DNA from: Asterias rubens | Taxonomy: Eukaryota > Echinodermata > Asteroidea > Forcipulatida > Asteriidae | NCBI RefSeq assembly: GCF_902459465.1 | Contig: NC_047070.1 | Coordinates: 15,836,156 to 15,900,155, forward strand | Direction: 5' to 3' | Length of the DNA: 64,000 nucleotides | Shown: positions 22,670 to 62,399 of the stretch, in pieces | Numbering within the stretch: the first letter of the stretch is position 1 | How the letters are laid out: every line of letters begins with the position of its first letter | Program-made: the position numbers and the translations under genes | The notes under the pieces: model-generated | What the model was told of the DNA's origin: nothing | Databases searched by the model: none | The model's input: the letters and a program-made list of their open reading frames with translations, nothing else

Positions 22670-24295
22670 ATTATTTAACATTTCTACAATTCTACAAATG
22701 AAATCATCAAGTTGGTTGGTTGTTCATCCATGACTACTTGTGTAGAATGCCTTAAAGAGAGTTGCTCACCTCGAATTCTGAAGCCTTCATGATTGGAGGG
22801 AAAGTTATTTGCTACAAACTTGGTTGTAGCATATCAGCTTTCTCATGCTGCGAAAAAAGTTAAGAAAAAAAATGTATAAAGCTAACCCATTTTGGTGTAT
22901 GACAAATGGAAAGGTCAAATGAACAGCCCCTCCGATTTGAGTTTGTCAATGAAATCCGACGGTTCAAATTTCACCAAGCATCTACCTAAATTTTCATCAA
23001 ACCTGTGGCAATGTCAAAACCTAAATTTATGAGTGTTTTAATTTGAGACACACATGAAATTCAACACACTTTTTGGCAGTGTTGTACTACTCCCCCCCCC
23101 CCCATTAAAAACGCACATTTTGGTTGGTTTGATGCAGTAACATACCCCAAATAATGTTTGATTATACCACTGCTCTCTGGTTCTTTCACTTATAATTTTG
23201 GAGACACAGAAACATTTTACTCAAAGTTTGTGAAAACAACATTGAATGAGAAAAAATGATGGTTTCTACTAGAAAGAGATTTTTGTTACTTTTAAATGTG
23301 AATGATATGATCTGTTTATCTAAGGGGTTTTGTTAATAAGAACATGTATTAATTTTTTTAATCTGTAAACTGTAAGCAATCTGTAGGGAGGGCCATTCAT
23401 CTTGGTTAGGCGTGGTGCCAGCATGATCTCCCAAGAATGTTATGGCATGTGGCATGTGGGGTGAAGTCTGTTTTGTGCTGCTAAAACAGCCCACTTTGAT
23501 GTTAGTATAACACAACGCTTGGGAATATCACATACCTTTTTTTAGCTTCACACAGTTGTGTTAGACGATGGCCAATGGTAGGCACTTGCAGATCTCAGGA
23601 AAATGCTTTTTGGAACAGGTAGAAATATCTGCAGATAAAATCAAAATACAGACAATAGTTTTAATGTGACCTTTAAAATTTTCACTTGAGCTTCCCAAGT
23701 ATTAAAAGTTAGGAAACATGAACAGATGATTGAAGTAGAACCATGAAATGTAAACAGCTCTTTATGTAGTGCTTTGTGTAGAAACTAATTACTATTTTAG
23801 CAAAATGGATTTTACTTTTGATTACTTTTCAAAAATGCTGGCTTAACCTGCATGCAATAAGTTGCAGTATAAAAACTTGTATCTTTGAAACATATACCAG
23901 CATTACATTGACTAAAACCTTTCTATGGCCCTATAAGGGACAGATGATTTGATTTGGCAGACATTTTACACAGGAACGAATATCAGTGCCAGGTAAAAAG
24001 TATTTTTGCTCTCCCTGTCAAACAGTATTCCCAAAAATTTTCAAGATTTTGGGAGGGCAGAACACCCCCCCCCTCGGATCACATGTTTGTGCCCCAAACA
24101 ATTTCTATTTCTTTTGGATCTCACTTGCCTCTCTTCCCCGTCCCAAACAGAATCAATAAGTAACAGTTGGAACTGCCCAGAGAAGGTGATGCAAAATTTT
24201 GATGAGAGGAAACTAAGACATTTTGTATGAACTGACAAATGTTTTAGTGTTCAGGAGTTTCCTTTACCTTTTATAAACTAGAGCAGAGTCATTGT
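22670..24295. other. Stretch without a recognisable gene
   Basis: A C-run lies near 23093 and another at 24065. The minus strand at about 23386-23485 has an acceptor-like ctgttttag and an open frame with LGDHAGTTPNQDEWPSLQ, but no matching donor or neighbour exon, so I do not call it. Confidence 0.4.
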
Positions 24296-24304
24296 AAACT
24301 GTTA

Positions 24305-24375
24305 AGAAGTTTATCAACTGCAGGGCTCGGACATCTACTTGGTTGATGAGTAGATCTCTCTGGAGATGACAACCC
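24305..24375 (-). other. Exon-like cassette relic
   Basis: The minus strand reads GAGATCTACTCATCAACCAA then GTAGATGTCC, intermediate between the left array (ATCTACCCATCAACAAGT) and the right array (GTCTACCTC...AAGTAGATG). A stop follows the core (EIYSSTK*), and no donor is seen. Confidence 0.4.
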
Positions 24376-24843
24376 TCGCTGTGTCATGCGAACAAAGAAC
24401 AAAATAATGTTTGTTTTTTAGCTATTAGATATTGTAGTTTGAGCGTTGCACAAAATTAACATTATTGTTCTGTTGTACATGTATAAAGATGTGTGGTGAT
24501 TAGACGTATTTGAGTAAAACTCAAAACAATGCTTTCATAGTTCAAAACTTTGATCAGTGTCCCGCTGAGTTTCACAAAACAATCCATAAGCACCAATGGA
24601 CTGGATTCAAACAAGATGTTGGAAAGTTTATAGCAACGTCAGATAAAGAACACTCGATAGAACACTTGGGGGCTTGTTTTTCCCTCTCAATTTTCAAGAA
24701 GACTACATTAAAGACCGAGACATAAATAAACGGATAACTTGTTTTTAAATAGCTTTTGTTGGGCCAAGATTGTAAAGAACCAAAATAAGGGGCATTTGGG
24801 TCCATTAGTTGCTGAACCAACCAAAGTTAAAACTGGTGCTTAC

Positions 24844-24959
24844 CCGTTGATGAGGTAGACATAGGGCGCAGACCACATCTGTCACAGGGCAGCATTTGCA
24901 TCATGCATGTACTTTTGGAGAGGTAGACTTCCTCTGACATCGTCATCTCTTGAGCAAGT
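24844..24959 (-). other. Exon-like cassette, right array, unit 1, type 1
   Basis: Minus-strand acceptor ttgcagttag and donor gtaagc enclose 116 nt, open throughout in one frame (MTMSEEVYLSKSTCMM, then DRCGLRPMSTSSTG). The core EEVYLSKS corresponds to DEVYLSRS in the other copies. Upstream and downstream flanks match those of the cassettes at 27442 and 28912. The protein is not recognised. Confidence 0.5.
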
Positions 24960-25165
24960 CTAACTGCAAACAAATAAACAATATTTTGTGAAAGGAGTGT
25001 TGTGGCGTTTTTTTTTCAATTGCAGCAACAATTTGATAATACTTTGACCATAACAGCTATCTATGGCCACATCAGTAATCCCAATACACTCCTTTCAACA
25101 ATAATCAGAATATAAAAAAATGATGCATACAACAATCTGTAGGCACATGGGGAAACAAACAACAG

Positions 25166-25535
25166 TGGACACTATTGGTCATTGTCAAAGACCAGTTTTC
25201 TCACTTGGTGTATCTCAACACATGCATAAAATAACAAACCTCTGAAAATTTGAGCTCAATCGGTCATCAAAGTTGCGAGATAATAATGAAAGAAAAAATA
25301 CCCTTGTCACACGAAGTTGTGTGCTTTCAGATGCTTGATTTCGAAACCTCAAATTCTAAATCTGAGGTCTCGAAATCAAATTCGTGGAAAATTACTTCTT
25401 TCTCAAAAACTACGCTACTTCAGAGGGAGCCGTTTCTCACAATGTTTTATACCATCCCCATTATTGTTTCCAAGTAAGGTTTTATGCTAATAATTATTTT
25501 GAGTAATTACCAATGGTGTCCTCTGCCTTTAAGGA
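25166..25535. mobile_element. Family-B inverted-repeat element, copy 3
   Basis: Ends GGACACTATTGGTCATTGTC and AATTACCAATGGTGTCC, with the central palindrome GATTTCGAAACCTC/GAGGTCTCGAAATC. It sits inside unit 1 of the right cassette array and is absent from units 2 and 3, so it arrived after or between the duplications. Confidence 0.9.
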
Positions 25536-25671
25536 CAGAAATTAGGGGTAAGATCGTCAAAAAGGCAAGTTTGAAAACTTCATTTTTCTTTAGTGCTTTG
25601 CATCAGGCAAAATTGTTAGTTTTGGTGTTACCCTTGAAACGATGTGTGTTAGCAGTGAATAGTACTCAGTA

Positions 25672-25745
25672 ATTGGTGGTCTAGTTGGTAAGACACTGCT
25701 ACAGAATTTCAAAGGTTGTGGGTTCGAATCCCAGTAATATGCCTG
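25672..25745 (+). repeat. tRNA-derived SINE fragment
   Basis: A-box-like TGGTCTAGTTGGTAAGAC and B-box GGTTCGAATCC at tRNA spacing, but the anticodon and acceptor stems do not form. Related tRNA-like fragments lie near 26508, 41200(-), 54445, 57240 and 58670(-). Confidence 0.6.
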
Positions 25746-26160
25746 AGATTTATTTATTTATTTTAATATGTCTGTGACTTCCGCAGTAGCATTCTTTGGT
25801 GCAAGAGTAAAACCAAAAATTAACACGCTTCAATCAGCTTTTTCACTTAATTGTTCATACATGATTTAACAGAAACGAACTGAGCCAGCAAGACTACTAA
25901 GAGTGAAATATTGACTGTTGCTACGTGCAAGGTGGTTTGAACTGGCTTTTGGCCAGAGGACAAGTGTTAAACGAGGCATGGTGACGATTATATGTCAAGG
26001 AATGGTCTCTAAAGGGTCAACCATATGGAAATAAAACTAGAGTAAAATAAAAATCTATTTTTAAGTATTTAACATTTTGTTATAAAGCCTAGTATCATCA
26101 AACTGTCGGAAATCCCTTGATGTATCTCAAATTAATGGTTGTTCAAAAAGTTTAATATAC

Positions 26161-26252
26161 CTGTTGATGAAGACATCCTTGAACCTTGATGGTAGGATTC
26201 ATGTATCTACTTCTGGAGAGGTAGACTTCATTTGACATAAGTATGTTCGCAG
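26161..26252 (-). other. Exon-like cassette, right array, unit 1, type 2
   Basis: Acceptor ttttaggctag and donor gtatat enclose 92 nt, open in one frame, with SNEVYLSRSRYMNP then TIKVQGCLHQQ. It starts in phase 1, as exon 1 at 31209-31239 would require, and ends in phase 0. Of the three type-2 copies only this one is fully open. Confidence 0.5.
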
Positions 26253-26507
26253 CTAGCCTAAAAGCAAAAATAAAATAAAAATAAGCCAAATATTTTGTGA
26301 AAGTGCTTGCTGTTTCTCAAGTTGAAGCTAAGATGTGCTCATAAGAAGGCTATTTAAAAGCACAATACAAAATATTGAACACATTCCTTTGTAAGTCTTT
26401 TTGAAGTAATGACTCAACTGTAGTAAGTCACAACTTTCACCCCTCAGCCAAAATTGTGTTGGAAGAAAACAAAACATGGTTGGAGTTGATTTACTTTGTC
26501 AAGCTCA

Positions 26508-26590
26508 GTAAGCTCAGTGGTCTAGTGGTAATACATTGCTCTAGAATGGTAAAGGTCATGGGTTCATAACCCACTCAATCATGTGCATGG
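26508..26590 (+). repeat. tRNA-derived SINE fragment
   Basis: A-box-like GTGGTCTAGTGGTAATAC and B-box-like GGTTCATAACC; no cloverleaf. Confidence 0.55.
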
Positions 26591-27441
26591 GGATTGATTC
26601 TCTACTAAGTACTTGCTAAAGACACATCAATGTTTGGGTAACTATATTTTTCAAACTTTTGTTATGGAGTCCGCTTTACATTTTGTTTTAGTACCAAAAT
26701 AAAGCTGATCTTCTTCCAAGTGTTCTGATAAGCTATTTCCTAAACACCAGCATTTTTTGTGAAGCTGAAAAAGTCACACCATGTGTGTTCAGCTCAATGC
26801 CTCTGCCAGAATTGAAAGGCAATCAGTGGCGTATCATGACACATTAACCAATTAACTCATGGAAAGGCAAAATGGCAAACCAAGTGATATGTCATGTATG
26901 CTAATTATAATAGTGTGACAAGAACACTTAAACTAGAGCCACATTTGCACCTTGCAATCAGGGAAAGTGTGTACAAGAAGCATTGATGTATTTTGACTAA
27001 CATTCACAGTCAAATGGGAAAACTTCTCAACAAATATTTGTTAATTAGTTTATCATGGAAACTCAAAGTTTTTTTTCTGGGAACTTTCTGCAGAATCATG
27101 AAGAGTTGGCAACTCTGTATTAGTTAGGTACTGAAACTTGTGCTGGTGCTCAACCAACTGCGCTTCCTAAAAAAATATCCTATAATTTATTACCTAGTTG
27201 CTGTTGACACTTCTACAGGGCCCCCCTAGGGAGAAAAATCCTTCAGATCTAAGGCTACTGGACTTGAGCAGTTACCATCAATAAGGAAAATATTTCTTTT
27301 GCATGCTGTGATAAGATGAAATAATAATAATAAAACCCTGTTTTCGAATGGCTGTTGTAATCTTGTCGCTCCAAACAAGTAACATTTGGGGTCCATAGAT
27401 AACTATAGTTGTTGAACCTACATGTTGAAACCGGTGCTTAC

Positions 27442-27558
27442 CTGTTGCTGGAGAATACATCATTGTACCTTGACACACAAGGCAGCATGCCCATCATACA
27501 TATTACATCTACTTCTGGAGAGGTAGACTTCATCTGACAATGGTGTGTCTGTACAAAC
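27442..27558 (-). other. Exon-like cassette, right array, unit 2, type 1
   Basis: Acceptor atttaggctag, donor gtaagc. The frame reads DTPLSDEVYLSRSRCNM and YDGHAALCV before a stop 20 bases ahead of the donor. It is very similar to the copy at 28912. Confidence 0.5.
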
Positions 27559-28249
27559 CTAGCCTAAATGAAAACAAAATAAAAACAATATTTTGTGAAA
27601 GGGGAGTGTTGTTGTTTCTCCTTCAACTGCTTTAAATAATAATGCTTTATAATACTTTGACCATAAGAGGGCGACATACAACTAATCTCAAAGACACTTC
27701 CTTTTAACATTAAGCATAACACACACGATTGCCGATTTTTTTCGCCCGTACATTTTTGTTTGTTGTGAATCTTTGTACTTAAACAGGTTTTAACATGATT
27801 GAACAAGATTGATGTACAAGTCGGAAAAAACTATTTAAAAGAGTTTCGAACTTGTCTAATTAGCCTCTCATGAAAGAGTCAAAAATCTCTTGATGCATCT
27901 CAAACATTATGGTATTTCAGAAAGTATCACCTGCTCTAACAAAAAAAAGTTTAACTTTTACTTTTAATGGACAGGAACCATGACAAAAATATAAAACGTT
28001 TCTTATAAAACACATGAGAATTGGTCAAGTGATATATTGTCGGGATCTCAACAAAAACTAATTTTGAGCACTTTATTTCACTGCTACTAATATTTGGAGG
28101 ACTTTTTCGAGCAATGGCTCAAATGAAAGCTTGTAACTTTCTCGACCCCCATCAAAATACCTGTTGAATTTTAAATCAAAACTTTTGGGTCAAATCGGCC
28201 AAAAATCTGACATAGCATCTTTAATGGTTGTTCAAAAGGATCAGTTTAC

Positions 28250-28342
28250 CTGTTGATGAAGACATCCTCGAATCTTGATGGTGGGCTTCATGCATCTACT
28301 TCCGATGGAGGTAGACTTCATCTGATGATGGTGTGTCTGCAG
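28250..28342 (-). other. Exon-like cassette, right array, unit 2, type 2
   Basis: Acceptor atttaggctag, donor gtaaac. The frame AADTPSSDEVYLHRK ends in a stop created by a small length change inside the core, so this copy is broken. Confidence 0.5.
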
Positions 28343-28455
28343 CTAGCCTAAATGCAAACAAATCATAAACTATACATAACTCAAACTGTTCAAATGCAAA
28401 CAAGTTATTACCTGTATTCTGTGAAAAGGGATGAACTACCAAAAAGATATTCAAG

Positions 28456-28700
28456 GCCCTGGAACAAAGAGCAGGCCTGTATGCTTTGTGTTTGAAAGAG
28501 CACAAGCGCCAAGACATTTTCTCCATGGTAAAGGGCGCACCGAGGCAATCACCTTTGTTGCGTTCTTTGCGTATCAGGCTTGAAAGAGAATTGTACTTTA
28601 GGAAGAAACTTTTATGCAAACCATTAAAACACCCACTAGGGAAGCATGGAACGCAGGCGCAACTTGCTGCCAAACCATAGATATGCCATACAAGAAACAC
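28456..28700 (-). repeat. Family-A repeat copy in unit 2
   Basis: Reverse-oriented family A beginning AGCAGGCCTGTATGCTTTGT. The corresponding copy in unit 3 begins at 30816, so it was present before the duplication. Confidence 0.65.
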
Positions 28701-28911
28701 AGAGGCAAGCCCCCTGTCTTTCATAATTAGTGTTCTGTGTTGTGTTACTTGCGTTACATACAAATTGGGACAGTTTAGCTTTATGCCCTTACCAGAACAT
28801 GAAGCAAAAATGAAGGATTCGGATCTGGTGAAAAGTGTTTAAGGGAACATTTATTAAGTAACATATTTTTCTCAAAGCCTTGTCCAAAATCTGTTTTAAA
28901 CTGGTGCTTAC

Positions 28912-29027
28912 CTGTTGCTGGAGAATACATCGTTGTAGTTTGACACAAGGCAGCATGCCCATCATACATATTACATCTACTACCTAGTGAGGTACACTTC
29001 ATCTGGCAATGACGTGTCTATACAAGT
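28912..29027 (-). other. Exon-like cassette, right array, unit 3, type 1
   Basis: Acceptor atttaggctag, donor gtaagc. The frame homologous to its siblings stops inside the core (DEVYLTR*). The flanks to about 29350 match those of 27442-27840. Confidence 0.5.
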
Positions 29028-29431
29028 CTAGCCTAAATGAAAACGAATAAAAACAATATCTTGAAAGGGGTATGTTGTTGTTTCTCCTTCAACTGCTTCA
29101 AATAATAATGCTTTGTAATACTTTGACCATACATATAGGAGGGCGCCATACAACTAATCTCAAAACAATTACTTCAAACAATAAGTGTAACACAAACGAT
29201 TGCCAATTTTATTCACATATGTACACTTTGATGGTGTTTTGTTGGGTGGGGATTCAATGACACTTCCACTCTCAGTTTTTTTTGAGTAAATCTTTGTACT
29301 TAAACATGTTAGACAGGTTTTAACATGATTGAACAAAATTGTAGACAACTCAACATTAGAGCCTCTAATGAAACAGTCCAAAATCTCTTGATGCATCTCA
29401 AATTAATGGTTGTTCATATAGATTAATTTAC

Positions 29432-29525
29432 CTGTTTCAATCCTCAGTTTTAATCTTGATGGTGGGCTTCATGTATCGACTTCTGATGGAGAGGTGGACT
29501 TCATCTGATGATGGTACGTCTGCAG
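29432..29525 (-). other. Exon-like cassette, right array, unit 3, type 2
   Basis: Acceptor atttaggctag and donor gtaaat. In phase 1, which fits exon 1 at 31209-31239, it reads AADVPSSDEVHLSIRSRYM then KPTIKIKTED and a stop near its 3' end. Joined to exon 1 this gives a frame of only about 41 codons. Confidence 0.5.
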
Positions 29526-29618
29526 CTAGCCTAAATGTAAACAAATTGTAAACTATACATAATTCAAACTGTTTAAATGCAAACAAGTTATGAACTGTAT
29601 TCTGTGAAAATGGATGAC

Positions 29619-30779
29619 CTAGGCTAGCCCTGGTAGGACGTCAGTCAGTGCAACTGCACTGACGTCCTTGGTATAAAGGTTCTTGGTATAAATTTGACAA
29701 CAATTTTCTTTATTTTTTACCAGATTTGAGAAGCTGAAATTCCGTTCATATATTCATAGCGTTCCTCACTATATTCTCAACGAGTTCACAGCTAACAAAT
29801 ATATCCATTAAAAAATTATTTCCGAAAATATGTTGAAGTTCTACACTGGCGATGTGATCATCATGTACCAATTGATAGTGTGAGCCCAAGTGCGCATGGC
29901 TATGAGTACAGTGCATTATCTGTCGCTGTTCGTCGCCAACTGGGTACGTAGGTGTTGTCAACTCGCCTTTAACTCCTCCAATATACATTTTAATATCCAG
30001 GAGACATAAAACTGTAAAATATTCCAGCTCAAATAGAATTTGTATAAGTTTTAGGTTGAATTTCGGTTACAAAAATCAAGTTTTTTTCTTCAATCTTGTG
30101 AACAAAAATATTTCTAAGCAGCAAGCCGTCTGCTGCCATCTTGCCTTTTCACAGAGCTTCTTGTACATATGTGCGGACAACAGAGGGTGCTTTCCTGCGC
30201 ACGTATACCTTTTTTTAGCGGGACGATTTATTAGGACGGTTAGCATGCGCTAATTTATGGTAAAAAGTGGCCTCAATCTCCTGGGAAAAAATACGCTTCC
30301 AGCACAAGGAGTCTTGGCACAAGACGGCAATGCTCGGTATCACATAGTTCTGCGCTTTGTGTAAGTTGCTCACTGACTATTATCCATCTGCTTAGTGGTT
30401 GGTTGGCGCAAGTTGACGGCGATTTGACTGCAAATAGTAGGGCCCCAGTGATCAGTGCAAGAAAGTGTTTACACGGAAGGTAGTGCACGACGTGGGAATA
30501 GAAACCGTCAATTTCAATTTTCTTTTCACAAAATATTAACACCAAAGGAGACAATTCAACAATTTTAGATAATGCGGGCTTGGATTGGAGTTCAAACTAC
30601 AACTACAAGGAATATGTGAGTAAGTAAAAGTTAAGACTCCCGAGTTTTTTTAGGTAGAAATAAATATTTTTTTGAACAGTTTAAAAAATTTACGCAATGG
30701 TACGGTACGGGACCTTTATACCCTGGACTCCGTCGCGATGCCTGCAACAGAGGAGTCCAACCTGGGCTAGACCTAGGCC
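29619..30779. mobile_element. Inverted-repeat DNA transposon with subterminal hairpins, ~1.16 kb
   Basis: The left end CCTAGGCTAGCCCTGG is matched, reversed, by the right end (CCTAGGTCTAGCCCAGG). Both are followed by a GGAC...GTCC fold and then GGTATAAAGGT, so the inverted repeats are ~70 bp. The left hairpin is GGACGTCAGTCAGTGCA facing TGCACTGACGTCC. The unoccupied paralogous site at about 28433-28445 (GATGAACTACCAA) marks the insertion point and points to a CTA or CCTA target duplication. Two short minus-strand frames inside (29746-29988 and 30273-30554) have no recognised transposase motif. Confidence 0.8.
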
Positions 30780-30798
30780 TACCAATATCATAAGTCAT

Positions 30799-30905
30799 TC
30801 AAGGTTCTGGAACAAAAAGCAGGCCTGCGCTTTGTAACTTTGTGTTTGAAAGTGAAAGAGCAAAAGCGCCAAGGCATTTTCTCATGCCCTTTACATTAAA
30901 GGGCG
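30799..30905 (-). repeat. Family-A repeat copy in unit 3
   Basis: Shortened counterpart of the copy at 28456-28700, starting GTTCTGGAACAAAAAGCAGG in both units apart from small differences. Confidence 0.6.
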
Positions 30906-31208
30906 CCCTTTGCTGGGTGTTTTGTTGGGTGGGGATTCAGTGACAAAGCATCCAAATTGTAAACACATCACACCAAATGTTTGTAGAGAAGACAATATAG
31001 GGAAAACCCACGGGATGCCAACCCAACCCCAATCAAATGCGAGGCTCCTCAAACCTGTCAACACACACGGACACGAGTTATTAAACTGACTCACACCGAC
31101 TCACCCGTCACCGAGCCGGCCGAATTCACCCGGACTTCACTGGTGACAGTGGAGTCTGGAAAACTTTCTCAAACAACCTTTATTATCGTTATCAAACAAG
31201 CAACTCAC

Positions 31209-31239
31209 CATGACACTTTTCCTGTGGTAAACTGTCCAT
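31209..31239 (-). CDS. Candidate first coding exon of a downstream gene
   Basis: The minus-strand ATG at 31239 lies in CCATGG. Ten codons (MDSLPQEKCH) and one further base are followed by the strong donor gtgagt at 31208-31203. The exon lies just inside a GC-richer, CRE-rich region, and the right-array cassettes with phase-1 acceptors lie downstream on the same strand. A transcript joining exon 1 to the cassettes is an inference. The exon could be non-coding. Confidence 0.4.
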
Positions 31240-31460
31240 GGAACTCGGTTAAAACTGAATTTGTCGAAAAAAAGAAATTGACTTAGATGTTGACGCATCG
31301 ATTTCGTCTTTAAAAATGGCGGTATGCCACTACGTCAGACCTACGTCATGTACCTCGGTAGCTGGTCGCCGACATTGCACTACCTCTTAACAGGGATAAT
31401 ATGGCTGGTCCCCTAGCTTGCGTGTGACGTCAGTATAGTGCCTGCTTATGTCACGTGATC
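31240..31460 (-). promoter_or_regulatory. Candidate CRE-rich promoter
   Basis: A full CRE (TGACGTCA, 31425-31432), two TACGTCA half sites (31331-31337 and 31342-31348), an E-box palindrome TCACGTGA (31451-31458) and AAAATGGCGG (31312-31321), the core of the YY1 start-site motif, lie within 150 bases. The region is directly 5' of exon 1 at 31209-31239 on the minus strand. No TATA box is evident. Confidence 0.5.
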
Positions 31461-32095
31461 TTGCATGTCTTTCCACAGGAAAGTTTGCATAACAATACCA
31501 TTTGTTTCTCCTCATTGGATGAGCCTACTCATTCTTAAACACAAACAAAATTAGGTTAATTCAATTAATGAATAAATAGCTAGGAAATTTATGGGAAGCC
31601 ATAAATGACAAGCAAAATCCAATAGTTATGTTTTATTTTTGGCTCAAATTACATTAAAACTGCATCAGGGCTTATGCCTTAAAATTTTGGCTCAAATTAA
31701 ATGAAACATCAAAATAAATGAGCAGAAAGGCCCCTTGTAATTTTATGGGCTGAAATGACATCACACAGAAAAAGGCATTCCTTGTTGTGTAATCTGATAA
31801 CAGATCTATTTATTGACTTTAGAACAATGAAAACAAGATGAAGATAAATGTATACAAAATATACAAACAGTTACAAAACACTGAAGAATATTACAATATT
31901 AAAGTGACTGATCTTTGTTTAAATCAGTCTAAAGTATGTCTTTTAAATATATTTGTAAGGCACTTAAAAATGGACGGAAGATCGCCAAACAAATTTAGGC
32001 AAAAAATTCAGTGTCCTTAAATGTAACAATATAAAGAAATTCACAAAGAAAATAACACAGCAATCATTAGCCTGTACAGCTGGTTTTAACTGGTT

Positions 32096-33037
32096 TTTAT
32101 TTTATTCAGGTTTAAAACCAATAATTAGAAACTTTAAGCAAGCATTTGAGAATGTTTCAGAAACAAATTATTCGAAATATTTAGTAGTTTAAAGGCAATG
32201 GACACGTTTGGTGATTTCCAAAGACAAGTATCCTCATTTGGTGTTTCCCAAAAATGCATTAAATAACAAACCTGTGGAAGTTTGGGCTCAATTAGTGGTT
32301 TACAAGTTGCAATAACACCCTTGTTGCCCAAATTTGTGTGTTTTAGATATATCTTTTCAGTAGCTACCAAACATATCCAGAGCCGAAGTAACAACAAAAT
32401 ATAAACTGTTGTTTTATGCACAACTTTCTTAACAAGTATATTACAGCAGAAAAACAAATAGGTGCAATGATACTACTGAAACATGCAGTATTAAAAGCTC
32501 AAACCGATTTGAAATCAGGGAGGACGCTGCTTTTTTCCAAGCATAAAATCAAACTTGAAAATTTTTGCAACACATAACAATATCAATAAGTCTAGCATAG
32601 CCATGTTATGAATTGTTAGTCAATTTAATATTGAAAAGCAATTTGTCTGCTCTTTAACGAGTATTAAAATGTAAATACTGGTGCCTTTATACTGTAGCTT
32701 GAACCACAGGATAACTGGTGTTGTGTTTTTATGGAAATATGTTATTAATTTTGCGAGACAGTTCTTCCAACAAATATGATAAACCAAGGTTTTGGTTTAT
32801 TTGGTAAAACTGCTGGACTTACCCAATGGCAATCATTCACTTACACCATGTCGGTTTTTTTCTCTCAGTTTTGGCCAAAATTTATTTCTAAGGTATATCA
32901 GGGGGAAATAAAAACAAATTAAGTAACATTACACTGTAAGCGATATGGCATCAATCAGGATGCTTGCTCTATTTCAAAAGATACAAATGCAAAACAGTGC
33001 AGCTATTACCCAAATCACACCCTGATTAAAAACACCT
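32096..33037 (-). other. DNAAF9: Candidate 3' untranslated region of DNAAF9
   Basis: The minus strand after the stop codon is AT-rich. Overlapping AATAAA signals at 32106-32096, and another at 31814-31809, are possible poly(A) signals. A diverged, partial family-B element lies at about 32190-32365. The distance from the last poly(A) candidate to the promoter of the next gene is under 400 bp. Confidence 0.45.
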
Positions 33038-62158
<29,121 letters not shown>

Positions 62159-62300
62159 GGCTTCAATTTTTCAGAAACATTCCCAGCCGAAAACTGCATA
62201 GAAACTCTAAACAACCGCCGCCATCTTTGGAAACGAGTCACGTGACCAGCAGAAGCCAGTGAGGACGTCCAGTGATTGGTTGAAATTCTATCTCGATTTA
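62159..62300 (-). promoter_or_regulatory. DNAAF9: DNAAF9 promoter region
   Basis: Within 125 bases upstream of the start codon the minus strand has AAGATGGCGGC (62227-62217), the YY1-type motif common at TATA-less starts, then TTGTTTAG, a forkhead-like site, at about 62213-62206. Further upstream are the E-box palindrome TCACGTGA (62238-62245) and a CCAAT box (62279-62275). I see no TATA box. The start site itself is not known. Confidence 0.55.
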
Positions 62301-62367
62301 CATATAGAGAGCAATTCGGCTCAACTTTGAGATAAAGTTTTGTCGGTAACATTACAACTTTCTATCG

Positions 62368-62387
62368 GGGGGGGGGGGGGGGGGTGG
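62368..62387. repeat. G-run of about 18 bases
   Basis: A homopolymer run followed by TGGGGGTG; its length is likely to be unreliable. Confidence 0.9.
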
Positions 62388-62399
62388 GGGTGACACACA

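Noticed and set aside
28296..28763. A 155-codon minus-strand frame
   Set aside because: It runs through a family-A repeat and into a broken cassette. It has no conserved domain and crosses the expected acceptor.
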